Below, piece by piece: positions 1 through 10,982 of a stretch of 64,000 nt of DNA. Under the pieces are notes generated by a model, which did not search any database, was not told the DNA's origin, and saw nothing but the letters and a program-made list of their open reading frames with translations. Numbering within the stretch: position 1 is the first letter of the stretch; every line of letters starts with the position of its first letter. This DNA is from Enoplolaimus lenunculus (taxonomy: Eukaryota > Nematoda > Enoplea > Enoplida > Thoracostomopsidae), in contig JASANG010000120.1 of NCBI GenBank assembly GCA_030248215.1, forward strand, positions 1-64,000, given 5' to 3'. Made by a program: the position numbers and the translations under genes.

Positions 1-2014
1 TGATTCCAATCGCGGAGGGGGCTGCGGCCAAACGGTCCCCCTCTCGGGACGCCTACCACAAAACAAAATAATCTTAAAAAGCAAGTTATTACAGGTAACT
101 TTGAAATTCTCGTTTTTTAGTTCAGTAATGCTCAGCAAACATTGCTGTGTAGGCCAAATGGGGCCCATGTATAGAATAGGCACCGGAACAGTAGTATAAG
201 CATATTCCTAAGCCTAAGCCTAAGCCTAAGCCCAAGCGTATTGATGAGCCTATTCCTAAGCCTAAGCCTAAGCCTAAGCCTAGCCCTAAGCAAAAAATTA
301 GTCTAAAGCTTAAACTGACTCTATTATAGCCCCTCCAAAAACGACCCGACCCTGTTTAATACCTGAGCCCCAAATGGTATTATAGCAGCCAAAGAATTTT
401 ATATCGACCCCTGTTTTGTAAAACTTTAAATTTACATTTATCTAAAAAGTAAGAAGGTAGGGTAAACTTGTACAACAAACCGGAGCCAGAAAGACTGCAA
501 GTTTTCTACAGGGCTGGAAACAACACTACTGCAAAAAGAACGATCTAGAACAAAAATAACGTAAGCTATTTTGCAGTTCCAAGTTAATCTTCGTTTAGAA
601 TCAACTCCAGATGGTGAGCGAGTTGTTTCATTTTGCTTAACCGTCACACACTTTTTAAGGATAAATTAAACTTTCATGAAAGTAGGTTCAGTAGCGGAAA
701 CCGTATGCGGCTAAAATCACACTTTCAACATATTGTCAATGCCTGCCTGCAAACGACGATAAAACTTTCGCTATGGTTTCATATTTTCGTAGTCAGGCCC
801 GTGCTAAGATTAGGTTTCGTGAGGTTAGGCTTAGGTTTAGGTTCAGGTTTATGTTTATTATGCATGCCTCAGTAGTTAATATGGGACCGTAGACTAGTGA
901 ATGAATAACCATAATTTAAGAAAGGGACATTCATTTGGTTTGATGATATTGTAGTAATAGCAATGTTTGAGGCTCGACCATAAAACTTCGTATAAATGCA
1001 TATGGTAGGTGCAAATGAATATAAGATCGGTAGGAAGAAAAAAACTTTCAATCTAGGTCAAAAAAATATAAGGCCGAACATATGTTAAACCACTGCGGTA
1101 CAGACAACGTAAAGGTTAAAACTAATCTGTAAAACAAATACAATTTTTACTCGAAGGTCATGGAGTTTCACCCAAACTCTGCTGCAAGAAACTGAGTAAA
1201 ACAATGGATAACTACGAACAACCTCATTAGCACCAAATTTACCCTTTAGTTTCTCCAAACACTACTTGTTGAGCGGAAGCTCGGAGTTTCGCAAAGCGTT
1301 TTTGAGCCGAAGCGAAACTCCCGAGCCGAAGCTTGAACTTTCGCGAAGCGTTTTATGTTTTTGTACTTGGGGGTCGAAAAGGTGGATGTCCATCCGTCTG
1401 TCTGTCCGTCTGTTACCGTCCGAAAAGAATCTTAGGAACGGCTGAACCGATTTTGATAAACTTTTTTTGTTTGAAAGCCAATTATTCTGGCGTGTTAACC
1501 TCGCATTAGAGTTTTTAAAATTTTAAGCCGTTTTATTTAGCTACAGGCTAATTTGGATAATTAATTTAGCCTAAATTAGGTCTTTTCACAATTTTTTACT
1601 TATTATTTACAGTTAGAAGCAATCTAATTTTAGCATTAAAGGGTTTTTGGGTGCGAGAAATCTGAGTAGACTGTTTTACAAACTTCCAAAACCGATAACT
1701 GAGCAGTTAGCTAACAAATAATTTGTACATATTAGCATAGTTTATAAGCCTAAATTAGGACTTTTTACAATATTTCACTAATTATTAAGGTTAACAACCA
1801 ATATAATTTCAGCACATATGGAAATAGAGTTTTTTGGTGCGGCAAGGAATTTGAATAAATAGTTTACAAACATCCAAAACCGATAATTGAAGAGTTAGCT
1901 AATAGCTAATTTGCATACTTAGCTCTCCGCTTAATTAGACAAAACTAACTGGACTTTTTAAATTATTTCAATAATCTTTAGAGATTCGCTTCAATAAATG
2001 TAGTCCCACTAGTC

Positions 2015-2480
2015 GTCCAACTCCAAAACCCCCCCACGTCCCCCAACCCCCAAAAAAAACCAACAAAAAACCCAAAGCCAGCCAGCCTCCAATCAAAACC
2101 AACAACAAAAAAAGCCAAATCAAACACAATCATAATATACAGAGAAAAAATTCTCAAAACCAGAGCAGCAAAAATCAATAATCGCTCCACCCCTTCAAAA
2201 AAACAAAAAAAACAAAAACACAAAACGCAAAAGCTCGCTCAACAGATCCCAACAAAATCAAAACGCATAGCCGCAACAAACATCTCACTCACGCACACAA
2301 AACTCAAATCAATCCTCAATAGAAAGCTCAAACAAAGATCAATTAATGAGAAAAAAGTCATAAACAAGAGCCAATCACTGCAACAAAAATAAAAGAAACA
2401 ATCTTTACATGAACAATTTTAAACAATAAACAAGCGGCACAAAAAAAACAACAATAAATATAGCGCAAAAAAATCAGCTA
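2015..2480. other. A/C-rich, G-depleted tract in the palindrome spacer
   Basis: The plus strand here consists mostly of A and C with very few G, including runs such as CCCCCCACGTCCCCCAACCC and many CAAAA words. Neither strand gives a convincing protein; the minus-strand frame at 1978-2223 is low-complexity Phe/Gly/Val. The bias starts right after the inner end of the left arm and is not seen in the flanks. Confidence 0.6.
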
Positions 2481-2514
2481 CAAAAATTCCTCAACAATTC
2501 CACATGCGTCCTCC

Positions 2515-2740
2515 TCGTAGAGCCAATTTTGATCGCCCCACATAGATTTTCAATAGGTATATTAGATATGGATCTTGTACATCAGCAGAAAGTCCAGGAA
2601 CCAGCAGAAATTGAAAGCAATCACAATTCTGCTGGTTCCATGGACACCTTATCTGCTGATGTACATACTCCATTGATGTTAAAATACTTCTATTGAGTGA
2701 TGTGGGGCGGTAATCAAAATTGGCTACTCCACGAGGGAAG
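2515..2740. repeat. Inner hairpin, about 100 bp arms
   Basis: Within the spacer, the stretch from about 2518 to 2625 pairs with about 2627 to 2738: GCCAATTTTGATCGCCCCAC on the left is answered by GTGGGGCGGTAATCAAAATT on the right, and both arms hold the words GATGTACAT/ATGTACATC and CTGCTGGTTCC/GGAACCAGCAG. It may be a separate small inverted-repeat element inside the larger palindrome. Confidence 0.7.
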
Positions 2741-3189
2741 GACGCCCCATACATGGAAAATTAGTTCAAAAACCGGAAAACAAATTTATCACTCAAACGT
2801 AAAGCTGAAATTTTTTCCTGCAGACTAAATATTTAATAATGTTGTCGTTCATGCGAATTTTTTAATTGTCCGCCGCTTGTTTAATTCAGTTTAAAATTGT
2901 ACTCAATAAGTAAAAGATTGTTTAAAGTCTACACTTAGAATTTTTGAAAATATCAACTGCAAAAGTGATTCGCCATCTTTACCGTATTGAATGAAACTTT
3001 TCTACGTTGATTGAACTGTAATGCTCAATGTTTGAGCTAACTTCGACATACTTTGTTTTAAAGAGGGTGCACCAAGGATTTGCGATTTTGAAGAATTAAC
3101 TTGTGTCCAAAGCCGTAACCAAGAGTGACGATAGTTTCACTGGTTAACCGGCCCATATGCCAAAGTCAACTTTGAATATGGCTAACCTG

Positions 3190-4290
3190 TCGTAGTGGGA
3201 CTACATGTATTGAGCGAAGCTCGAACACACTTAAGCAGTTAAGCTAATATACAAATTAGTTATTAGATAACTATCCATTTATTTGTTTTGGAGGATTGCA
3301 AACAATTCATTCAGATATCTCGCGCTCAAAAACCCTAAAGTATCCCTAGTAATTTGAGAAATACCTTTTTCTAACTGTAATAATTAATGAAATAATGTAG
3401 AAAGTCTCAATTTCGGCTTAATTAATTATGCAAATCAGCCTGTACCTAATAAACGGCCTAAAATTTTAAAACTCCAATGCGAGGCTAACACCCTAGGTTA
3501 ATTGGCTTTCAAGCAAAAAAAGTTTATCAAAATTGGTTCAGCCGTTCTTGAGATTCTTTTCGGACGGACAGACAGACAGACGGACGGACGGACAGACGGA
3601 CGGACGGACATCCACCTTTCGACCCCCAAGTACAAAACATACCAATCGTAGTGGGACTACATTTATTGAGCGAATCTCTAAAGATTATTGAAATAATTTA
3701 AAAAGTCCTAGTTTTGTCTTGTCAATTAAGCTAATATGCAAATTAGCTATTAGCTAACTCTTCAATTATCGGTTTTGGATGTTTGTAAACTATTTATTCA
3801 AATTCCTCGCACCAAAAAACTCTTTAGTGCTGAAATTATATTGGTTGTAACCTTAATAATTAGTGAAATATTGTAAAAAGTCCTAATTTAGGCTTATAAA
3901 CTATGCTAATATGCAAATTATTTGTTAGCTAACTGCTCAGTTATCGGTTTTGGAAGTTTGTAAACAGTCTACTCAGATTTCTCGCACCCAAAAACCCTTT
4001 AATGCTAAAATTAGATTGCTTCTAACTGTAATAATTAGTAAAATATTGTGGAAAGTCCTAATTTAGGCTAAATTAATTATGCAAATTAGCCTGTAGCTAA
4101 TAAACGGCTTAAAATTTTAAAACCCTAATGCGAGGTTAACACGCCAGAATAATTGGCTTTCAAACAAAAAAAGTTTATCAAAATCGGTTCAGCCGTTCCT
4201 GAGATTCTTTTCGGACGGACAGACGGACAGACAGACGGATGGACATCCACCTTTCGACCCCCAAGTACAAAACATAAAACGCTTCGCGAA
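3190..4290. repeat. Two tandem copies of a unit ending in GACAGACGGACGG repeats
   Basis: Copy one (about 3193-3648) and copy two (about 3649-4285) share order and wording: TAGTGGGACTACAT at the start, AT-rich sequence with TTAGCTATTAG-type words, then GGTTCAGCCGTTC, GAGATTCTTTTCGGACGGAC and CCACCTTTCGACCCCCAAGT. Copy two belongs to the right palindrome arm; copy one lies in the spacer and has no mate in the left arm. TGTAGT-GGG-ACTACA at the junctions is itself a small hairpin. Confidence 0.7.
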
Positions 4291-5614
4291 ACTTCAAGCT
4301 TCGCTCGGAGTTTCGCTTCGCTCAAAAACGCTTTGCGAAACTCCGAGCTTCGCTCAACAAGTAGTGTTTGGAGAAACTAAGGGTAAATTTGGTGCTAATG
4401 AGGTTGTTCGTAGTTATCCATTTTTTACTCAGTTTCTTGCAGCAGAGTTTGGGTGAAACTCCATGACCTTCGAGTAAAAATTGTATTTGTTTTACAGATT
4501 AGTTTTAACCTTTACGTTGTCTGTACCGCAGTGGTTTAACATATGTTCGGCCTTATATTTTTTGACCTGATTGAATTTTCTTCCTACCGATCTTATATTC
4601 ATTTGCACCTACCATATGCATTTATACGAAGTTTTATGGTCGAGCCTCAAACATTGCTATTACTACAATATCATCAAACCAAATGAATGTCCCTTTCTTA
4701 AATTATGGTTATTCATTCACTAGTCTACGGTCCCATATTAACTACTGAGGCATGCATAATAAACATAAACCTGAACCTAAACCTAAGCCTAACCTCACGA
4801 AACCTAATCTTAGCACGGGCCTGACTACGAAAATATGAAACCATAGCGAAAGTTTTATCGTCGTTTGCAGGCAGGCATTGACAATATGTTGAAAGTGTGA
4901 ATTTAGCCGCATACGGTTTCCGCTACTGAACCTACTTTCATGAAAGTTTAATTTATCCTTAAAAGTGTGTGACGGTTAAGCAAAATGAAACAACTCGCTC
5001 ACCATCTGGAGTTGATTCTAAACGAAGATTAACTTGGAACTGCAAAATAGCTTACGTTATTTTTGTTCTAGATCGTTCTTTTTGAGTAGTGTTGTTTCCA
5101 GCCCTGTAGAAAACTTGCAGTCTTTCTGGCTCCGGTTTGTTGTACAACGTTTACCCTACCTTCTTACTTTTAAGATAAATGTAAATTTAAAGTTTTACAA
5201 AACAGGGGTCGATATAAAATTCTTTGGCTGCTATAATACCATTTGGGGCTCATGTATTAAACAGGGTCGGGTCGTTTTTGGAGGGGCTATAATAGAGTCA
5301 GTTTAAGCTTTAGACTAATTTTTTGCTTAGGGCTAGGCTTAGGCTTAGGCTTAGGCTTAGGAATAGGCTCATCAATACGCTTGGGCTTAGGCTTAGGCTT
5401 AGGCTTAGGAATATGCTTATACTACTGTTCCGGTGCTATTCTATACATGGGCCCCATTTGGCCTACAGCAATGTTTGCTGAGCATTACTGAACTAAAAAA
5501 CGAGAATTTCAAAGTTACCTGTAATAACTTGCTTTTTAAGATTATTTTGTTTTGTGGCAGGGGCGTCCCGAGAGGGGGACCGTTTGGCCGCAGCCCCCTC
5601 CGCGATTGGAATCA

Positions 5615-6279
5615 GTTCGAGTGTCATAATTTACTTTAGAAGTCAAAGTCCACAACCAAATCAGCTCAAAACTGGAGATAGTAAAAATAATGCTGAGCAT
5701 CACAGTTACACCAGTTCTTGACCGGGGAAGGAACCGGTTTGGTAATGTAGACCAAACAATTCATGAATAAAGAAACGTTTTGAGACTTACAGTTAGATTT
5801 AATACTGAAACACAGTATAGCTTCTCGCTCGCTTCGCACTCGTACGCGAATTGGTTACGAGCTTTCTTCAAGTCAAAAATCTCAATCTGAAGTTTTGTAC
5901 CAGAATCAAAGATAATAGTGTGTAGCTCTTCGCTCGTTCCGCTCGCGATATTTTCGTCAAATCGTGTTTACATGACGAACAATTCGGTCTGGTCCAGCTA
6001 CCGAGCCAACCGAAAATTTAGGGGACCTAAAAGAGAACTCTAACATTGATCTCGCAGCCGGGTAGGAGAGCGTGACCAATCTGATATATCCCGACAAAAA
6101 AGAATTAAGTGGCTCAATGCTACTAAAGGGATGGCTCTAAGTTCACTTTGAGGTGGAAACCAAGGGCACGGACCTGGAAGGATGCGGCCTCCTTACAATC
6201 CATATTGCTCGTACGCCACTGCTTTATAATTGGTTAGCTCTTAAATTTATCCATACAAAAGGCAGTATTAAAATTAAGT
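5615..6279. other. Intergenic, no gene seen
   Basis: This AT-rich stretch separates the palindrome from the RIB43A start. It holds two short patches of TCGCTCGCTTCGC-type words (about 5820-5850 and 5920-5955) that recur elsewhere in the window (for example near 23790 and 47965). No reading frame or RNA gene is supported. Confidence 0.6.
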
Positions 6280-9200
6280 ATGTTTGTCAGGCCAATGGAT
6301 TCTCATGAATATTTGTCAATGCTGGAACGCAAGAGAAAGTTTGAGGCAGAACGAAAGCAACGCATTTTGAACGATAAACAGCGTACAATTGGAGTAAGAT
6401 ACTATTATCAATTGATTGAGTGTTGATGTAGAGACATAATAATGAAGCATATTCTGAATGCTGACAAGAACTACTGTGAAGAGTTAATTAAATTTCAACA
6501 GAAACTGAGCTGATTTATTGCATTTTACTTAACCTGCCCAAAGAATAAATGTGCATGATTTGTATACAGTTTCAGAAGGGTCATGTTGGTAATTCTTACA
6601 TGACTTACTATAGAGGCCAAAATATTTTCTTCAACAGGGCTGATTCCCCGTCCCAATTTGGCTCGAAGTGCGGTTGAAACGAACCATGAGCACACAGATA
6701 CAGGTCAACGTTAACCCAACGCATTTAAATGGGGGTGAGCCGATATGAATCACATTGAATATATGAATGACAACTAAAGTTACTCGAATATGGGTATATT
6801 TTGGAAGACAAATTAACGCTATGATGTATTTCATTCAAAAGGAATTGGTACACAAGTTTTAAATGGTCTTCAGATTGACGTTAACGCTTTAAATAGACAA
6901 CTTCGTGAAAAGATGAAAATTGCTGAAGAACAGCGGCTTGCAGAGGAACAAATAAGTAATAGTTGTAGCACGGCTTTGCGTTCTTCCGAAATATGAATGC
7001 ACGCTGCTGCGATGTGTCTAGTGTCCGGCCCGAGCCGAACAAAATGAGGTGAGTGCGTGCACGAGAGCATCGCTTTCTTGCTGTGCAAGTGAATAAAGAA
7101 CGAGTAAACACACAAGTGTGGAACGAGTGCGATAGCACGAGTTCTGCGCGAGTGCGCTGCACGAGTTTTTGAATCACGTGCACAGCATGACAGCGATGTC
7201 CGAGTGCACTGCATGCTTGAAGCAAGCTTTGCAGCGCGCGTTTGTATATCGGAAGAACAATAAGCCGTGCTACAACTGACTTGTATTACGGTCCAAGAAA
7301 GACCAATCTTTGGTTTCTTGAATAAACTGACTAACTACCCCCCCAGCAGAGGGGACGGGGTTGTTCAGATCTCCTAAAAAATTTTGAGATCCCTGCAAAA
7401 ATTTAACACCCAGCAGTAAGACCAAAGAACTCCCGATACGCCGCTTCTAAAATGGCTTTATAACCACCACTCTCTTGCATACCGAGCCTGCGGATCAAGT
7501 CACGGGAAAATTTAGTTTTTTTGGAGTTTTTATAGCTATCTGTGCCAACATGTAAACTCATACCCATTTCCTTCCTGCAAAGAAATTTGAATTTCAACTT
7601 GGCATCATTGAACAGCATGACTCTTTGAGTACTAGAAATCAGCAGGGGGTTAAAAACTTGCGTTTATACCCTTAGCAAAACATTACTGGATGTATTATGG
7701 TGATTTTACTTCGTCCGAGCTGGCTACAGGCCTGAACCAGTGTTATTTTCATTCGTGAACAGCCATGTCGTGTGGTATAACTGTTCGGCGCATTTAAGGC
7801 ACAGTTAAGGCACGCTGTAGCGTGCATTAACCGCGCACGAAACGGTTAAGGCACGCTCGGGCATGCATTAACCGTGCATCAAGTGTGTCGAACAGTTTTA
7901 CCATAATGACACGGTTGTTGTAGTACGGCTCTTAACTATATGAGCCGTGGTATAAGTATACAATGAATGATACTCCAAAATATGCTGCTGTGAAACTGTA
8001 GACGAGTCTCAGAAATCTGGTTTCTCAAGGTTAAAATTTGTTGCATGAAGAATAAATGAACACACACCCTCAGTGAGCAAAATGTAATTTCACATCAGCA
8101 GATGTCTTTGCAAAAATTTGCTGCAAGATATTAATGGCCGTTTCAAGTCAACTGACGCTCTTGCGTATTTATTTGCAGTAGATGCTGCCAATTTTGCAAA
8201 TTAAAACCAGTGTCCAACTTTTTAAAGGACACATAACTAATAAAACATTGGCTGGGTTTCTGATACCTTTACAATTTTGCACTTATGTACGTGCTTAGTA
8301 ATTGATCAACCATCTCATCGTGTTTAAAGGGTACTTTCTCAAGTAAAGCAAATACTTAAGTCGCCAACTTAAATTGATAATTACAAATTAGACGTTTAAG
8401 CAAAGTAACTTGGGCATTATTCTTGCTAACAGCCTCGAGTGGCTGCGCCAAACTTCTGTGGTGTAAATTAGGCTGCTTCGTAAGCTAAAAATATTTTTCA
8501 TTTCAAGACTCCTAAAAGTTTAGATCTTTCAGCTACCACTTTTATTTCAGTTGAAGCAATGATATCGACTGATGCTGCAATTGTAGCGTTTGATCAGCAA
8601 CAACGCCAGCGGCGTCGAGAACAGGCAACCGCTATTGCCAGCTACTGCTTAAGCCAGCAACAATTACAGCCGCCGATAACACCAAATCGCTGCATTTATC
8701 AGCAATTGGATGAAAACTGTATACCAATCTCTAGTTTGCTCCAGTTTGAAGGAGAATTACGGCAAAACAAAGGCGCCGATAATTGCGCGGTATTAAATTT
8801 TACCCGAATTGCAGTTAAAAGAACCGATTGCAGTTCCAGAACATTAGAACAAAAAATTGCGTATTTGAAGACCAAAAGTAGTTTCCGAATACTTAAAGGC
8901 TTGTTTGTCGTGAAGTTGACTATACTTCCTGATAGGTGTTGCTACTTGAATTAAGGGAAGTAGGGTACAATTAGTTTTACGTTACTAAAAGAACACTAAG
9001 TTACTAATGTAAACAAACACGTTTTGCCATGATATGGTGCTTTAAGTATTTAAGTTTAACTTTTGTTACTTCGAATCATAGGCTACTAAAATATAGTTCT
9101 CGCAATTATAAAACTTAGTTCGGCAGGGCTGATAGCGCACTCACCAAACTTTGCGATCGTTTTGTAAACTGGCCAATTTATAAAACAGGGACGTAACATT

Positions 9201-10184
9201 TGTATAAGCATATTTGTAAGCCGAAGCCTAAGCCCAAGCTTTAGCTTAAACGTAAGCCTAAGCAAAAATAGCCTAAAGCATAACCTTGTCGTATTGCAGT
9301 CCCACAGAAAATCTTTCCGTTCCTGGCCTTTACAGGAACCTGTAAACTAAACATTACTTTAGGAATATTTTGGAAATCAAAACGAACAACATCGCCCAGT
9401 CGCATCTTGGAAAGGATTTACGAAGACGAAACGAGATAGTTATCGAAAAGAACAAGAACGTCAAATTAAAGAAAAATATGTGAGTATTTGGCATATATAA
9501 TTTCTTTGAAGTTTTAGTTTTGCAATTGATTAAGCTTAGTTTTCCAGCAAAACGGTTTGTTTTTGTTTATTATCAATGTATTACCATTTTAAGCCTTTCC
9601 CGCATGAATATATATGATTTTCACTGCAATCCATCGTTATGGTTTGGAATTGTTCCTCAGTTATTGACTTGGAAGGCGTTTATTATCCAAACCCTGCTAT
9701 AGGAGGTTGACATTCGAGTCCGAAGGCTTCCATGTCTTGCAAAGAATTTGTGCCGCACATACGCTAAATAACACTTAGGTATTTACAGGGAAAGGGTTAA
9801 AAAGAGTAAAGCTAATTTTTAGCTTAAGAAAGCTTATTTTGGCGACGTGACTGCGACTTAAATTTTAATCTAAAGCGTAGATGACAAATGAAATCCTACT
9901 GCGACAACAATTACTACCATTATATTTTACAGGATAAGGAAGTTCAAAGAGATGCCGACGAATTGAAGTTAGAACAGGAAATTATCGACGCAAGCATGAA
10001 GGAATACAAAGCTGAAAAACAGCGTCGCAAAGAAATGAAAAAATATTTTGAAGAAATTCAGCGGATGAACGAAATATTGTCGAAGGCACATCAGCAGCGA
10101 GAACGCGATACAAAACGTCGAATTTATGCTAAAGATGTAATTACTGAGGAATTTTTCAATCAGTTTCAAACGTCTTATCGCTGA
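6280..10184 (+). CDS. RIB43A: RIB43A-family ciliary doublet-microtubule protein (five exons predicted)
   Basis: Predicted exons are 6280-6393, 6874-6955, 8551-8789, 9363-9479 and 9933-10184; all phases agree and give about 267 residues. The N-terminus (YLSMLERKRKFEAERKQRI, then KQRTIGIDVNALNRQL across intron 1) and the C-terminus (RRIYAKDVITEEFFNQFQTS before the stop) match the conserved ends of RIB43A/RIBC1/RIBC2. Exon 4 has the conserved HRPVASWKG block. The protein is charged and coiled-coil-like throughout. In other animals the family sits inside the doublet microtubules of motile cilia and flagella. The usual length is about 380 residues; the middle segment between LLQFEGE and the PVASWKG block (about 100 residues, normally with an REWLLQQQ-like motif) is not seen. 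The 3' end of exon 3 (GCG followed by GTATTA) is my least certain splice site; without it the frame runs to a stop at 8954. It is convergent with the next gene. Confidence 0.8.
6962..7277. mobile_element. Miniature inverted-repeat element in RIB43A intron 2
   Basis: The ends are inverted copies: GTTGTAGCACGGCTT at the left and AAGCCGTGCTACAAC-like sequence at the right, and the similarity continues inwards (TTCTTCCGAAATATGAATGC against a GTATATCGGAAGAAC block). The interior is rich in GCACGAG and GAGTGCG words. The left end lies six bases after the predicted exon 2 donor. No transposase is present. Confidence 0.75.
7280..8550. other. Remainder of RIB43A intron 2
   Basis: No exon is recognised here. 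The interval holds one further short inverted-repeat element (7766-7912) and otherwise AT-rich sequence. A reverse-strand frame at 7403-7618 has no recognisable motif and is not called. Confidence 0.5.
7766..7912. mobile_element. Short inverted-repeat element (about 145 bp)
   Basis: GGTATAACTGTTCGGCGCAT at the left is matched by a reverse copy ending GTGTCGAACAGTTTTACC at the right, with inner words GGTTAAGGCACGCT and GCATTAACCGTGCA also in opposite orientation. The flanks read CGTGT on the left and a related GACACGG on the right. It is noncoding. Confidence 0.65.
9171..9350. mobile_element. TTAGGC-bearing inverted-repeat element just upstream of RIB43A exon 4
   Basis: The core has AAGCCTAAGCCCAAGC-type repeats, the complement of the nematode telomere unit. 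The ends are GGCCAATTTATAAAACAGGG on the left and a right end reading CCCACAGAAAATCTTTCCG then CCTTTACAGGAACC, diverged forms of this family's termini. It ends about twelve bases before the exon 4 acceptor. Confidence 0.65.
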
Positions 10185-10982
10185 TCATTTATGTAAATGG
10201 TTTGAATGCATTTTAATTAACAGTGATGATTCAATAAACATGTTTACACTATGGGCCAATGTATATATCTGAACCGTAACAGAAGCAGAAGTGAAACCGT
10301 AACAGTAGCATAAGTGGAATCGATCGACAATATTGCGGTCGGGCTGGGCCCGCCGGCCGCTACCAACTGACCGAACCTGACCGGGTTGACCGGCGTTTTT
10401 CCGTTACTGTTTCATTTCTACTATTATTCAGATTGTTGTTGCCGTTGTGATGTAAGACAAATGTTATCAGAAACGTATATTCGTCTTGAACCGAAAATCA
10501 CTATGACGTTCGTAAAGAAATACCTGGAAACGTTACTCCAAGAAATCCTATCACCAGGGTGTAAACAGGTAGTAGAAATAGCGTAAACGGATAGGGATCA
10601 AAATAACAGAAACGCATAGTGGTAAAATAACGAAAATGGAAAATGCATATTGAAATATAAAAATTTCAAAAGTGTTTTATTTTTCTGCTAGCGCTATTGA
10701 GGCGTGCAAATGTTCTCGGGGCTTTTTAAATGCGAATGCGTCAAAATTTTTAAAATTTCGAATGAATTTCGTAATTTTTATTTCTTTTTGAACAATTGCA
10801 GCATTATTGTAATGAAAAATTGTCAGATATGTACTTGATTTTATAACAAATTTTGAACGGTAAAATAACAATGTTTGCGTTATTTTTATAACGGGACCGG
10901 AACCAGACATAGATTTACACCCGGCCCTGTTCTATACATGGGCTGGTAAACCTAACACTTGTATAAAAGTTAAATTTTTTAT
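10185..10982. other. Intergenic DNA between convergent genes
   Basis: This holds a GC-rich patch at about 10338-10400 (GGCTGGGCCCGCCGGCCGCT and neighbours). At about 10590-10915 is a copy of a dispersed noncoding family, recognised by AAAATAACGAAAATGGAAAA, ATTGAGGCGTGCAA-type words and GAACAATTGCAGCA; related copies lie near 23315 and 58330. Short frames in it are not supported as genes. Confidence 0.5.
10233..10238 (+). terminator. Polyadenylation signal of the RIB43A gene
   Basis: An AATAAA lies 49 bases after the RIB43A stop codon, at the expected distance for a short nematode 3' UTR. This supports 9933-10184 as the terminal exon. Confidence 0.5.

Larger units (their letters stand above)
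1..5614. repeat. 5.6 kb palindrome (foldback-like element) at the window edge
   Basis: Bases 1-2013 reappear in reverse complement at about 3649-5614, with only scattered differences; for example the GC-rich block at 1-55 matches 5560-5614. The spacer is about 1.6 kb. Each arm carries, from outside in, a GC-rich terminus, a TTAGGC array (about 203-290 and 5330-5413), unique sequence, a segment rich in TTCGC/GCGAA words, and a block with GACAGACGGACGG-like repeats. The palindrome begins at base 1, so the left arm may continue outside the window. It resembles a foldback transposon or a DNA element with very long inverted repeats; no transposase is seen in it. An inverted duplication produced by assembly cannot be excluded. 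Confidence 0.85.

Noticed and set aside
203-290. True chromosome end or telomere
   Set aside because: The TTAGGC array is short, interrupted, and lies inside a mobile element copy within a palindrome arm; similar arrays recur throughout the window.
1978-2223. 81-residue minus-strand frame rich in Phe and Gly
   Set aside because: It reflects the A/C-rich plus strand and partly lies in the palindrome arm; composition is low-complexity with no motif.
6870-7225. Two overlapping 114-residue minus-strand frames
   Set aside because: They cover RIB43A exon 2 in antisense and the interior of an inverted-repeat element with GCACGAG repeats.
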